Shown here one piece after another: positions 8,837 to 19,300 of a stretch of DNA of 64,000 nucleotides. Position numbers and translations under genes: made by a program. How positions within the stretch are numbered: position 1 is the first letter of the stretch; the number at the start of each line of letters is the position of its first letter. A model generated the notes under the pieces. That model made no database searches. It had not been told where the DNA came from and saw nothing but the letters and a program-made list of their open reading frames with translations. This DNA is from Bacillota bacterium (GTDB lineage Bacteria > Bacillota > UBA4882 > UBA8346). The stretch spans positions 262,413 through 326,412 of the forward strand of contig JAEXDA010000044.1 in NCBI GenBank assembly GCA_023401925.1. Reading direction: 5' to 3'.

Positions 8837-8865
8837 GCCTTCGTTTCTCCCGAAGGCGGGAGAAA
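8837..8865 (+). other. Mutually exclusive hairpins
   Basis: GCCTTCG (8837-8843) can pair with CGAAGGC (8851-8857). TTTCTCCCG (8844-8852) can pair perfectly with CGGGAGAAA (8857-8865) around a 4-base loop. The two stems share bases, as in switching RNAs. The strand of any transcript is unknown. Confidence 0.45.
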
Positions 8866-9064
8866 GCAAGAATGAGGGCTTTGAACCCTAGGACAACACT
8901 TCCATTAAACGTATGAAGTGGTGTTAACTTTTTGTATCTATTTTTTTGAAGCGATAAGATCTGAGATTGTCAATATATCTTTTTATTTTTTCCCATATTC
9001 ACGTATCAATTGTTTTCTGCGGCTTTTTCCTTTGCGAAAGTTGAGGCTTTAATATACAAACTGT

Positions 9065-9241
9065 TTATATTTCACTTTTATTTATGGCTTCGACTAATTT
9101 ATTAACCGCTTTCAATAGAGTATTCTCAAAATTGCCCTTAGTCAAAAACATATTGCGTTGGGTGATACTTATCTTTTTTATGTAAGTCCCGGCGGCATCA
9201 AAAAAGTTTGCCTCTAAAAACATCACATCATTTCCATTCAT
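9065..9241 (-). CDS. Small hypothetical protein, 58 residues
   Basis: The ORF begins ATG and encodes MNGNDVMFLEANFFDAAG, ending with an amphipathic helix (KAVNKLVEAINKSEI). Its start lies six bases after the stop of the 83-residue ORF upstream, so the two may be coupled or be halves of one frameshifted gene. No family is recognised and the ribosome site is weak. Confidence 0.35.
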   Translation of the reverse strand: MNGNDVMFLEANFFDAAGTYIKKISITQRNMFLTKGNFENTLLKAVNKLVEAINKSEI

Positions 9242-9247
9242 ATAAAA

Positions 9248-9499
9248 TTAACAAATTATGACTCCCTCTAGATTTAGGCAACGGCATATTTCGGAAATAT
9301 TATCTTTTTCATCGTCATATTTGGATTGTATAATTTTTGGGGTACCGCTATACTTGTCAAAGTCTACAAAATTATAGCTTCCCTCTGGTATATAGGCATT
9401 TACATGGCTTATATTATTGATTTCCTCGTAAAAATTTATTGTCATTATATAAATTACCATACTTCTACAAAAAGTAATAGTATTAATCAAACTATCCAA
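9248..9499 (-). CDS. Small hypothetical protein, 83 residues
   Basis: An AT-rich ORF encoding a predicted alpha/beta protein (YNFVDFDKYSGTPKIIQSKY in the middle, acidic C-terminal half). It ends in LNLEGVIIC six bases before the 58-residue ORF. I do not recognise a family. Its setting in a repeat-rich accessory stretch and low GC suggest acquired DNA, perhaps an orphan immunity-type gene, but that is only a guess. Confidence 0.35.
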   Translation of the reverse strand: MDSLINTITFCRSMVIYIMTINFYEEINNISHVNAYIPEGSYNFVDFDKYSGTPKIIQSKYDDEKDNISEICRCLNLEGVIIC

Positions 9500-9630
9500 A
9501 TTTAATTATTATTCCGACATTTCACTACTTTACCCCTCACCGAAACCTACGCCTAACTTCCCAAAGTCTTGTCACCGCTTTAAAATCACCAAAGTTTCGT
9601 ATTATCCAGCTTCTTTACAACAAACAAAAA

Positions 9631-9656
9631 AAGAGCAAGAACCAACTCTTGCTCTT
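9631..9656 (-). terminator. Terminator of gltX
   Basis: Perfect 10-bp arms AAGAGCAAGA/TCTTGCTCTT around ACCAAC, followed by seven U on the minus strand. It lies 55 bases after the gltX stop. Confidence 0.9.
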
Positions 9657-9710
9657 AAACCTAAAAATGGATCAAATTTTATTACCTGACGTTTCTCAAC
9701 CGGCCTCCCG

Positions 9711-11186
9711 TTATTTCAGCACCGCAACCGCATTGTGAATCCGTTTTAATACCCGGTCTTTTCCCAGCACATGCATGGTTTCAAAGATGCCCGGCGTAGC
9801 GGTCCTCCCCGAAACGGCCACCCGGACCGGCATGAATACCTGTCCGTCGTAAATCCCCAACTCCACAGCCACATTCCGCAGAGCGGCCTCCGTATCAGCC
9901 TCCTTAAACTCCGGAGATACTTCGGCAAGTGCTTTCGCCGCCCCTTCAAGTGATGTTAAAGTTTGCTCTTGGTCCATTTTTTTGGGAATCAAAAGCTCTT
10001 TGGTGGGTGTAGGGATATCCTCCTGTAAGAAGTAATTCGTCATCTCCGCCACTTCCGGTACGGACTTCAACCTTTCCCGGATCAGCGGGATGATCTGTTG
10101 CAAATATTGATAGCGTTCGTCCGGACAAGGATCGGGCAACAATCCGGCTTGCTGCAAATAAGGCAGGCAGCGGTGGGCCAAATCCTCCGTTGCCAAACTC
10201 CGGATATAAACGCCGTTGAACCAGTCCAGTTTCTCAAAAGACAAGGCCACCGGAGAAGCGTTAATTCTTTCAATGGTGAATGCTTCCGCCGCTTCCTTCA
10301 ATGAGAACATCTCTTGATCGGTGCCGGGGTTCCAGCCCAGTAACAATAAAAAGTTATTTAAAGCCTCCGGTAAAATCCCTTTTTCACGATATTCCCGGAC
10401 ACTGGTGGCGCCATGCCGTTTGCTGAGCTTGCCGCCGCCGGGAGCCATGAAAAGCGGCAAATGAGCAAATAGAGGCGGCTCCCAGCAAAAAGCCTGATAC
10501 AGTAAAATATGCCGCGGCGTACTGGGAATCCACTCTTCCCCCCGCATCACATGGGAAATCTTCATCAAATGATCATCAATGACGTTGGCCAGGTGATAGG
10601 TGGGATAACCATCGGACTTTAACAACACCAAGTCATCCAAAGTGGAGTTATCGAAATGAAGCTCGCCCCGAAGCAAATCCTTAACAACCGTATGCCCCTC
10701 CCGGGGAATCTTAAAGCGGATAACCGATTTCAAACCGGCCGCTTCCTTTTCCTGTCTTTCGGCTTCGGATAAGCTCAGGCAAAAACGGTCATACCCGAGG
10801 GCTACCTTTTTCTCTTCCTGTTCTTTGCGGAGGTTTTCCAAACGCTCCGATGTACAATAGCAACGGTAAGCCTTTCCTTCATCCACCAGTTGCTGGGCAT
10901 ATTTTTGATAAAGTTCCAGCCGTTCGGATTGTAAATAAGAGCCGTAATCGCCGCCGACTTCCGGTCCCTCATCCCAATCGATTCCCAACCAACGCAAAGA
11001 CGCCATAATATCGGTCAAGGCATCCGACACGTAACGATTACGGTCGGTATCCTCAATCCGTAATATGAATTTTCCGCCATAATGTTTGGCGATCAACCAA
11101 TTATAAAGGGCAGTCCTGGCTCCGCCAATATGTAAATATCCAGTGGGACTGGGGGCAAATCTCACGCGTACTTCGGTATCACTCAA
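9711..11186 (-). CDS. gltX: Glutamate--tRNA ligase
   Basis: A class I aminoacyl-tRNA synthetase that charges tRNA-Glu (and probably tRNA-Gln in organisms using GatCAB). The HIGH-type motif is APSPTGYLHIGGARTALYNW near the N-terminus and the KMSKS-type motif is KLSKRHGA. The anticodon-binding helical C-terminal half is complete, giving about 491 residues, the normal length. The start is most likely TTG at 11186, giving LSDTEVRVRFAPSPTG, because AGGAG lies eight bases upstream; the ATG 12 codons earlier has no site. Downstream on the same strand lie tRNA-Gln and tRNA-Glu, both possible substrates. Confidence 0.97.
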   Translation of the reverse strand: MSDTEVRVRFAPSPTGYLHIGGARTALYNWLIAKHYGGKFILRIEDTDRNRYVSDALTDIMASLRWLGIDWDEGPEVGGDYGSYLQSERLELYQKYAQQLVDEGKAYRCYCTSERLENLRKEQEEKKVALGYDRFCLSLSEAERQEKEAAGLKSVIRFKIPREGHTVVKDLLRGELHFDNSTLDDLVLLKSDGYPTYHLANVIDDHLMKISHVMRGEEWIPSTPRHILLYQAFCWEPPLFAHLPLFMAPGGGKLSKRHGATSVREYREKGILPEALNNFLLLLGWNPGTDQEMFSLKEAAEAFTIERINASPVALSFEKLDWFNGVYIRSLATEDLAHRCLPYLQQAGLLPDPCPDERYQYLQQIIPLIRERLKSVPEVAEMTNYFLQEDIPTPTKELLIPKKMDQEQTLTSLEGAAKALAEVSPEFKEADTEAALRNVAVELGIYDGQVFMPVRVAVSGRTATPGIFETMHVLGKDRVLKRIHNAVAVLK

Positions 11187-11331
11187 TTTTTTCACTCCTG
11201 GAAAGGTTATTGAACCAAACAAAAGTTGAGGAAAACTCTCCTGTCAAGCCGATAATCGTCTAGTTCGCTTTCTTATCATAATGCGCAGAAGGGGTCAAGT
11301 CAATATGTTCGGTTAAATTTAATCCGATGGA

Positions 11332-12393
11332 TCAAGATTTTTGCGCATCTGCTATGAGCTTTCCCCAAAATGTAGGGGACATTTGGTTTAAAAATACCCA
11401 TTGTCTTTTGATATGTTCGATTTCCAGGGTCATTTCATTTTTATAAAACTCCAGAATTTCCCGTTCGTTCAAATCAGGATGGCTCGCATAACCATTAATA
11501 ACTGCTTTAGAAAGAGCGATACCACTGGCGATAGCGCTTGATATGCCTTCCCCCATAGGATTGATAAGTCCAGCTGCTTCTCCCGCAAAAAATATCCTGC
11601 CTTTACTCAATACTGTTTTGAAATCAGGAATGATTATCGGCAATGTCCAGAATTCTTCGGAAATTTTTTCTTTCAACCGTAAATTGTACTCATTCCCTAA
11701 ATATTCAATCAATCGATTCAAATACTCTTTGGCATGACTTGTTTTTTTTACTCCTACCCCCAATATCAACAAATCATCCTTCATATTGACCCAAGCATCA
11801 TACTCTGACAATTCAGGGCTCAAAAATGCATAGAAATAACGTGAATCAAAATTCCCAGTTCCATGATAAAATGCCTGGTAGGTAACAATATAATTTGATT
11901 CAGTCGTTGTCAACTTTTTTCTTGAGATTCCATTGACTCCATCACAGGCTATGATCAATCTTCCATCGATAGTATCATACGCATCATTTCGTTTAACTTT
12001 TAAGGATACATATTCATTTTGTTCAATAAAGTCTACAACCGAAGCTGATTCAAGCAATTCAGCTCCATGAAGACGGGCCTGATCTGCCAGCCAGTAATCA
12101 AATTTATCTCTCCATATATTCAAACCTTCATCTTCGAATATAAATTCTTTTCCTATTTCATTTTTAATGATGATTCCTCGGGTCTTTTGGGGACTACAGG
12201 TTACATTATCCGGTATTTTACCAAAGTTTTTTTCAACGAGCATTTTAGATTTTTTTATAAGTACACCCGAGCACGATTTATTACGGGGCAATTTATGTTT
12301 ATCAATGACAAGGGTTTTGAATCCATTTTCGGCCAAATTTTTAGCCGTAATACTGCCTGATGGACCCGTTCCTATGACAATTGCATCATACAT
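11332..12393 (-). CDS. Geranylgeranyl-reductase-family FAD-dependent oxidoreductase
   Basis: A flavoprotein of about 353 residues. It has the N-terminal dinucleotide fold YDAIVIGTGPSGSITAKNL, a CSGVLI segment after the first fold, the middle DG motif IACDGVNGISRK, and the C-terminal FAD motif IFFAGEAAGLINPMGEGI. The family reduces isoprenoid double bonds or hydroxylates/halogenates aromatic substrates. Start at 12393 is supported by GAGGATA six bases upstream; the longer frame has no ribosome site. It is the last gene of the polyketide cluster, 50 bases after the acyltransferase. A tailoring step on a polyene or aromatic product is the likely role, by context. Confidence 0.85.
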   Translation of the reverse strand: MYDAIVIGTGPSGSITAKNLAENGFKTLVIDKHKLPRNKSCSGVLIKKSKMLVEKNFGKIPDNVTCSPQKTRGIIIKNEIGKEFIFEDEGLNIWRDKFDYWLADQARLHGAELLESASVVDFIEQNEYVSLKVKRNDAYDTIDGRLIIACDGVNGISRKKLTTTESNYIVTYQAFYHGTGNFDSRYFYAFLSPELSEYDAWVNMKDDLLILGVGVKKTSHAKEYLNRLIEYLGNEYNLRLKEKISEEFWTLPIIIPDFKTVLSKGRIFFAGEAAGLINPMGEGISSAIASGIALSKAVINGYASHPDLNEREILEFYKNEMTLEIEHIKRQWVFLNQMSPTFWGKLIADAQKS

Positions 12394-12443
12394 GATTATC
12401 CTCTTTTCAGTATTTGTGTATATCACAGATAGCATTTTAGTCT

Positions 12444-13262
12444 TTATGAATATATTGATAAACCATATCCGCTTTCGACCAATTCCGTAAGCCTTGAAAC
12501 AAACCGGGCGGCCGGAGCGCCATCCACAACATCATGATCAATAAGGATGGTCATATGGAGATATTCCCGGATCGCAATTTGATCCTTAACCACACCCGGT
12601 TCCTTGACAATGGACCCTAAAGCGAAACAAACCGGAAGAATGCTGACCGGGACGACCCACCCTCTGACATGGCCCATCATTCCGATAGAAGTTACCACAA
12701 CCGTTCCGGACATTTTTTTCATTACAAAAGGATTGGTTAGGATGAATTTTTTCCAAATCATAACTCTGATAAATTGAGGCAAGGCAACGTAGAATTTCAT
12801 GGCCCACTTATATTGATTTTCACCCAGTACATAATCCTGCTCATTTTTTACTTCTTGCTCTTTCGCTTGTTTAATTTCCCGATGAATTTCGGGTAAGGTT
12901 TTTTGGTTCACTTTCCGGATGACCAGGGGGAGAGGAACTTTCTCTCCCCTGATTTCTTTTTCAATGATCACCGAGATATCAACATCGTCGAAAAGAATCA
13001 GTTTATTCCTGCCTTTTCGGATGGCATGGACGGTTTTATGTTCATCAATCGCCTGACTGATACATTTTAGGATCCAAGCCGTAAAGGATACGTCTTCTTT
13101 CTTTTGGTTGCGGTATTTTTTGATCAATTCCCGGGCTTCGGTTACATCCAGCTCAATAAGGGCTTTGATATGGTGTTTTCTTAACCCAAGAAAACCGGCG
13201 TCGAAAGTCGCTTGCCTGCTGGACGGGAATTCTTTCACTTCATATTGAACTTTTTCCCTCAC
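12444..13262 (-). CDS. CAT-fold acyltransferase, 2-oxoacid dehydrogenase E2 catalytic domain type
   Basis: A 272-residue single-domain protein with the fold of chloramphenicol acetyltransferase and E2 cores. The catalytic motif near the C-terminus is DHDVVDGAPAARF (family HxxxDG). The first part matches E2 inner-core sequence (HIKALIELDVTEARELIKKY, then SFTAWILKCISQAIDEH). There are no lipoyl or subunit-binding domains and no dehydrogenase neighbours, so it is not a pyruvate-dehydrogenase part. Start is GTG after AAAGGAG. Following directly on a synthase lacking a thioesterase, it could transfer the finished chain to an alcohol or amine, the role PapA5 plays in mycobacteria. That role is an inference. 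Confidence 0.8.
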   Translation of the reverse strand: MREKVQYEVKEFPSSRQATFDAGFLGLRKHHIKALIELDVTEARELIKKYRNQKKEDVSFTAWILKCISQAIDEHKTVHAIRKGRNKLILFDDVDISVIIEKEIRGEKVPLPLVIRKVNQKTLPEIHREIKQAKEQEVKNEQDYVLGENQYKWAMKFYVALPQFIRVMIWKKFILTNPFVMKKMSGTVVVTSIGMMGHVRGWVVPVSILPVCFALGSIVKEPGVVKDQIAIREYLHMTILIDHDVVDGAPAARFVSRLTELVESGYGLSIYS

Positions 13263-13333
13263 GGATCTGCTCTCCTTTAAAGGCGGCTAAAAAGCCTACT
13301 CTTACCCTATAAGTTGGCCGCGGTGATGTCGGT

Positions 13334-16300
13334 TTACTCATTCTCAATTTCCAGCAGAGAGAGCAACCTGTCGCGATGGGCTTCGAGAAAGTATCCGGTT
13401 AAATCTTTGAGGGTTTGGTATTCATAAAATAAGGTTTGCGACAGTGTACCAAAGATTTTCTCCAGTCTCACGTTGAGTTCCAGCATCATAACGGAGTCGA
13501 TTCCGTATTCCTCGAAGGGAGCATCCGCCGGGATCCTCCCGGCCGGGAGATTGATGGCCTTTGAAATCAGATTTTTCAGGTAGTTCTCCGTTTTTTCCCG
13601 GAGCTCATCTCCTCCCATACCCAAAACCCCCAAGCCCGCTTCATTTTTTCCTTTTGAATCGGCCGGTGCGTTTTCAGTGGCCGTTGTCCCTGGGGTCAAC
13701 CTGTGCTTGAGCCGTTCCAAACGGCCCTCCAACACCATCATCCTACTTTTTCCGGAGGAAAATCCCTCATATAAAGCCTGGATGCCTGCAGAACTTTCCA
13801 TCGCCACCATTCCGGTATTTTCCATCATCATTTTCGCGGTTTCCGCTTCCATGTGCATTCCGCCATCCTTCCATAACGGCCAGTTCACCGAGAGCGTCCA
13901 TCCCTGTCGCTGTCCGGACTCAACCAACCGGTTCCGGTATTCCGCATAAGCATCCATAAAAGCATTGGCCATCGAATAATCAGCCTGTCCCGCATTACCC
14001 AAAGATCCCGCGATCGAGGAAAAAAGAATCACCAAGTCCAGCTGCAAATCCCGGCTCGCCTGATCAATATTTACCAGCCCCGCCACTTTCGGGGCCAATA
14101 CCTCTTCAACTTCGCCCGGACTCTTTTTAATGATGTAATTATCCTTGATTACGCCGGCGCTATGGATGATCCCATCGAGTCCTTTAAACTCCTCCCGGAT
14201 ACTCCGGATTAACCCGTTAACAGCTTCCCTGTTGCTAACATCGACGGACTTGTACACTACTTTGGCTCCCAGAGCTTCCAATTTTTGAATCCGATTTTGC
14301 TTTTCGGCAGACAGCGGGGAACGTCCGGTCAGGATTAAGTTGACATTCTTCGCTTGATCAGCTATCTCACGGGCAAATATCATTCCCAAACCTCCGGCGC
14401 CACCCGTGATCAGATAAATGCCGCGATCTTTCCAAGGCATCGTCCCTTTTTCGTGAGATTTCTCCATTTCATTCCATTCCAAAACATAGCGCTGTCCTTG
14501 GCAATAACGGATTTGGCCATCATCAGGGATGCAGCTGTTTTCCCGCAATGTTTCAATGATTTTTAGCGGATCTTCGATTGCGATCACCTGACCCACGAAT
14601 TTCGGATTTTCAATCCCGGCGGTCTTTAAAAGCCCGGCTAGCCCCTGGAATATTTCCCCTTCTCCCCAGTGGGGCACTACGATTTGCACCAGTACTTTTC
14701 CAGTCTGGCGGTGGGATAGCTCTCTTTGTATTTCTTCCAATGCCTGACAAGCATAACTCTGGAACCGCTTTTCGATCTCCAGCCGCTCGGACTGGAAATG
14801 GATGCAGCGTACCTCGGGCATTTCCCCGGCAATCCTGTTCTCGGCCCCCATAGGCATTTCACAAAGTATCACCAGGTGCCGGCTATAATCAGGGAAAATA
14901 ATTTCCGGAGGAAGAAGATTGTTTCGTTCCCTCCATACGGGCTCAAGCATGAGTGTCCCCATGGTCTCCGCCAAACCCGCTTTTTCTTCCGCTGCCTTAA
15001 ATGAAACTCCTTTCATTCTTACCCGAATCATTCCTTGATCGTCACAAAGATCAATGTCGATTTGTTGTGTCTCGCCCTCTATTGGCTGGTCTTCCCGGAT
15101 TCGGAGATAAGCCCACATGGAAAAAGTTGATTTATCAATAATTTCCAACTCCTCCATCGCAAAAGGCAGGGACAATTTGGGATCATCAAAACCCTTAAGT
15201 CCGATGAATGCCTGTAAGGCTGAATCCATTATACTGGGGTGCAAAAAATATTGGTCCTGGGTGGTGGATAGGGATTCAGGCAAAGATAACTGCGCCAGAA
15301 TTTTTCCCTTTCCGATATATAGCTCTTTTATCCCTTGATGCCCCGGCCCGTAAAGGATTCCCGCCTTCTTAAAGGCTTCATACACTTCAGTTGAAAAAAG
15401 AACGGTTTGGTTGCACCCGGCCTTCACCGATGAAAGATCCAAAGTTGGAATGTCAGTCTTGGAACATAGCTCGGCACGGCCCCGGCTATCCACGGATGGA
15501 TTGTTGGGGGAATTCCCTGTTACGCAGGATACTTCATAAGCTATCTCACCGTTCCTCTCCGGGAACAATCCGATGTTCACCCGGACCGGTTGTTCCCCTA
15601 CGCGAATGAAGCGGGTCCAAACGATGTTTTTAAGCCGGATAGTCGTCCTGCTTTCTTCCATGCCGCCGACTGCTTGTATCACTGCGGCTCTGGCCATCTC
15701 CAAATAAGCGACCCCCGGTAATATCCGTTCTCCCTTCACCCGATGATCCGCCAGGAAAAACTCCCGGCCGGTAAAAATGGAACTAAACCGCAATCCGGAT
15801 AAGTTGGAGGTATTTTGCTGTAACAAAGGATGAATGAAAGTCAAGGCATTCGTAGGAATTGCCTCTTGAATCGGGTTCCTATTTTCCGGCAGCCAATATC
15901 GCTCCTTGGCAAAGGAATAGGTCGGTAAATGGATACGATGAGGTTTTATTCCCCCATATAGCAAATTCCAATCCACCGCTCCCCCTTGACTCCAGTGCTG
16001 AGCCACCTTACCCAGACCCCGCTCTCCTTGGGCAACCCACTTTCGAATCAGTTCCCGAGTTTCTTCGCCGCTCTCAGAAGACTCCGGATTTTGCTTCCTA
16101 TACCCTTGCCAGCAATTGCCGATGAGTTCCTTCCCCTGCTCAAAATCAGCCATTTTCTGAAGCAATTCCGGAATTCCATTGATCACAAAGACTATCCGCT
16201 CTTCCATTGCGGCCCGGCCTGTTTGAAGCGTATAGGCCACCTTTTCTATATCAACTTCCGACCGGCGGAGAAACGCCTGCAATTTTTGAACAGAAGACCG

Positions 16301-19300
16301 TAGACATTGCTTGGTTTTGGCTGAAATAGGAATAATTACTGTTTTCTCTTTCGCTTCAATGCCTGAAATTGAGGGCTCCGTAACGGAGGGAATATACTCT
16401 TCCACAACTACGTGAGCGTTGACACCTCCAAGTCCAAAAGAACTAATCCCGGCCCTATTGGGAATGTCTCTTCCCCCGGAGTCTTTACGCCTATTCCATT
16501 CTTGATTTTTTTCAACAATGTGAAAAGGGCTGTTTTTCAAATGGATATACGGATTAAGCTGATTAAAATGAATAATTCCCGGTAGCGTTTGATGTTTCAT
16601 GGACATCAGCACTTTAATCACACCGGCGATCCCCGAAGCCGATTCACAATGCCCGATATTGGTTTTGGCAGTCCCCAGCCCACATAGGGAATACGGTATC
16701 TTGGGGTTGATTTCTTGAAATGCTTCCCGCAAAGCTTGAATTTCAATGGGATCACCAAGGGATGTTCCGGTTCCATGGGTTTCAATATAGCTGACAGTTT
16801 CAGGGGTCCTATTCGGGTCTTCATAGGCCGACTTGATCAATTCCCTCTGGGCATTCATGTTGGGCGCCCGAAGTGAATTGGATTGCCCATCATGATTAAT
16901 AACGGCCTTTTTAATCATTCCGTAAATCGGATCCCCATCTCTGACTGCCTGTCCGTATGGCTTAAGAAGAAGGGCGCCATAACCTTCCGAGCGCACAATC
17001 CCGTTGGCTGATCGGTCAAAAGTTTTACAGCGGCCGTCCTTCGATAACATTCCTCCGCGATGGCAAGCGCGATGGACTCTGGAAGTCAAAATTATATTAA
17101 TGCCCGCGGCAATCGCAAGGTTGCTTTCCCCTTGTTGAATGGACCGTACCGCATGATGAACCGCCACCAGTGAACTGGAGCAAGCCGTATTGACAATCTC
17201 ACTGGGACCATGGAAATCAAACCAACGCGATACCCGGTTGGCGATCATACCAAAATGGAGCCCGGAATCCAAATAGGCGCCATAGGTTTTCATCAATTCC
17301 GGCCGCCTGATCACTAAATCCGCATAGTCATTATTATGGACACCGACAAATAAACCGATTTTTTCACCGGCGATTTGCAAAGGATTATACCCACCGTCTT
17401 CAATTACACTCCAGGTGAGTTCCAAAAGCTTCCGTTGTTGGGGATCCATACTTTCCGCTTCCAAGGGTGAAATATTGAAAAAAGTGGCGTCAAATTGGTC
17501 AACCCCGCCAATAAAACCTCCCCATTCCGGGAAGGATTCGCCCGTTCCCCCGTAATAACGTTGATCCTCCGTTAAGATTTCGGGCCGGCTTTGGGAAAAA
17601 GATGTGATACAATCTTTTTGAGCCAATATTATTTCCCAAAAACTCTCCGGATCGACAGCCCCTCCTGGAAAATGACAACTCACACCGATAATTGCGATAT
17701 CTTCGTTCCGGCTCTTCCCGGAAAAATCCAAGGGTTCCGTTCCGGTTAACCTTGAAGCCGTAAATGGAACCGGAGTCTCTGCGGTTTGGCCCCGAATATA
17801 GCCGGCCAAATTTTCAAAACTACGGTGTTTAAAGAACAGCACCGGTGGAAATTGGATCTGGAAAACTTCCTCGATCTTCCGGGAAATCCGGACATATTGG
17901 ATAGAATCCAATCCCAATTCACTCAAGGATGAAGCTTCGGTAATGTTTGGGGAGTCGCTTTTGAGAACCGGCAGGAAAACCGCTTGCTTTAAAGTCTGGA
18001 TGATCTCTTGATCGAACAGTGCAGGAGAGTCTTCCCTGGGAGGCGGGGATACGACATCCCCTTGCCGGTATTGATAAACTACCGATAATGTCTGATTCAA
18101 ATAAGCATTGCGGCATGCCTTTCTCTGAATCTTGCCGCTTCCTGTTCGGGGAATGCTTCCTTTGGCCACCAATTGAATTGTATATAGTTCCAGTCCATGG
18201 TTTTCAGATACCGCGGCAATGATTGACTGAATGAAATTTTTTAGCTGCCGCTCGGTATGGGAGACTTCAACTTCCTGAACCACCACCACTTTTTCTTGTT
18301 CTTCGATATCGCAAGAAAAGACCGAAACCGGTAAGGATAGACTGGGGACATATTTTTTGATGGTCCATTCGATGTCCACCGGATGATGATTTTTGCCGTG
18401 AATAATAATGACTTCCTTCTCCCGGCCAACGATATAAAGATGATTATCTTCGATAAATCCAAGATCTCCGGTGCGAAAGAAGCCGCTTTCTTTTGTTAGG
18501 CTTAAGGTTCCTGAAAACGAGTCCCCGGTTTCCTGTTTCCGGTTTAAATAACCAACTGCGACGGAAGGAGATTTTACCCAGATTTCACCGATTTCCCCCA
18601 CCGGACACGGTTGGCAATTATCGGGATTTACTATCACCAGTTGAGTGGACTCATCAATCTCGCCACAACTGGTTACCGATTTACTTTTTTTATCCTGGTT
18701 CTTCAATTTTACTTTTCGCAGTTCGAGGCTGGGAATATCGAGGAATAGAAAACGCATGGGAGTACCCGGCCTCAACGTTGTCAGCGAACCGGTTTCCGAC
18801 ATCCCATAATGCGGACAAAACACGTTATCTCCAAGCCCCACCGTTTTAAATTTACTTTGAAAGTTTTCATAGGTTTCTTTGCGAACGGGTTCTCCGCCGC
18901 AAATAATTCCTTGGAGCGAGTGCAGGGATAAATTGGGGACAGCTTCTGGATTCATTGCGGAGCAACAATAATCAAAGGCAAAATTGGGAGCTCCGGTGTG
19001 AGTAGCTTGATGCCTGCTAATCGTCATCAGCCAATCTTCCGGCTTTCCAATAAAAGATCCGGGAGACATGATCACGCTGGAAGCTCCACTAATGAGGGGA
19101 GTCAATATATTCAAAAAAAGTCCGAAATTATGAAACTGCGGCATCCATGAAACAATACGGCTATCCTCACTTATTCCCCATTGAAAGGCTCCGATGGCAG
19201 CCTGAGACCTCACATTGCCGTGACTGAGCATTACCCCTTTAGGCTGGGATGTGGATCCCGAAGTATATAACAGTAAGGCAATATCATCCCAATTTCTGGT

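Larger units (their letters stand above)
8285..9064. other. Long non-coding region with repeats and hairpins
   Basis: No convincing gene was found in this roughly 780-base region. It carries an inverted repeat (8651-8667), two 44-base direct repeats (8674-8780) and a cluster of alternative hairpins (8837-8865) followed by AACACTTC/GAAGTG(G)TGTT pairing near 8902-8933. The structure suggests a repeat-derived or RNA-encoding segment. Confidence 0.55.

Noticed and set aside
11187..11331. T-box leader upstream of gltX
   Set aside because: No specifier loop, T-box sequence or terminator/antiterminator pair was visible.
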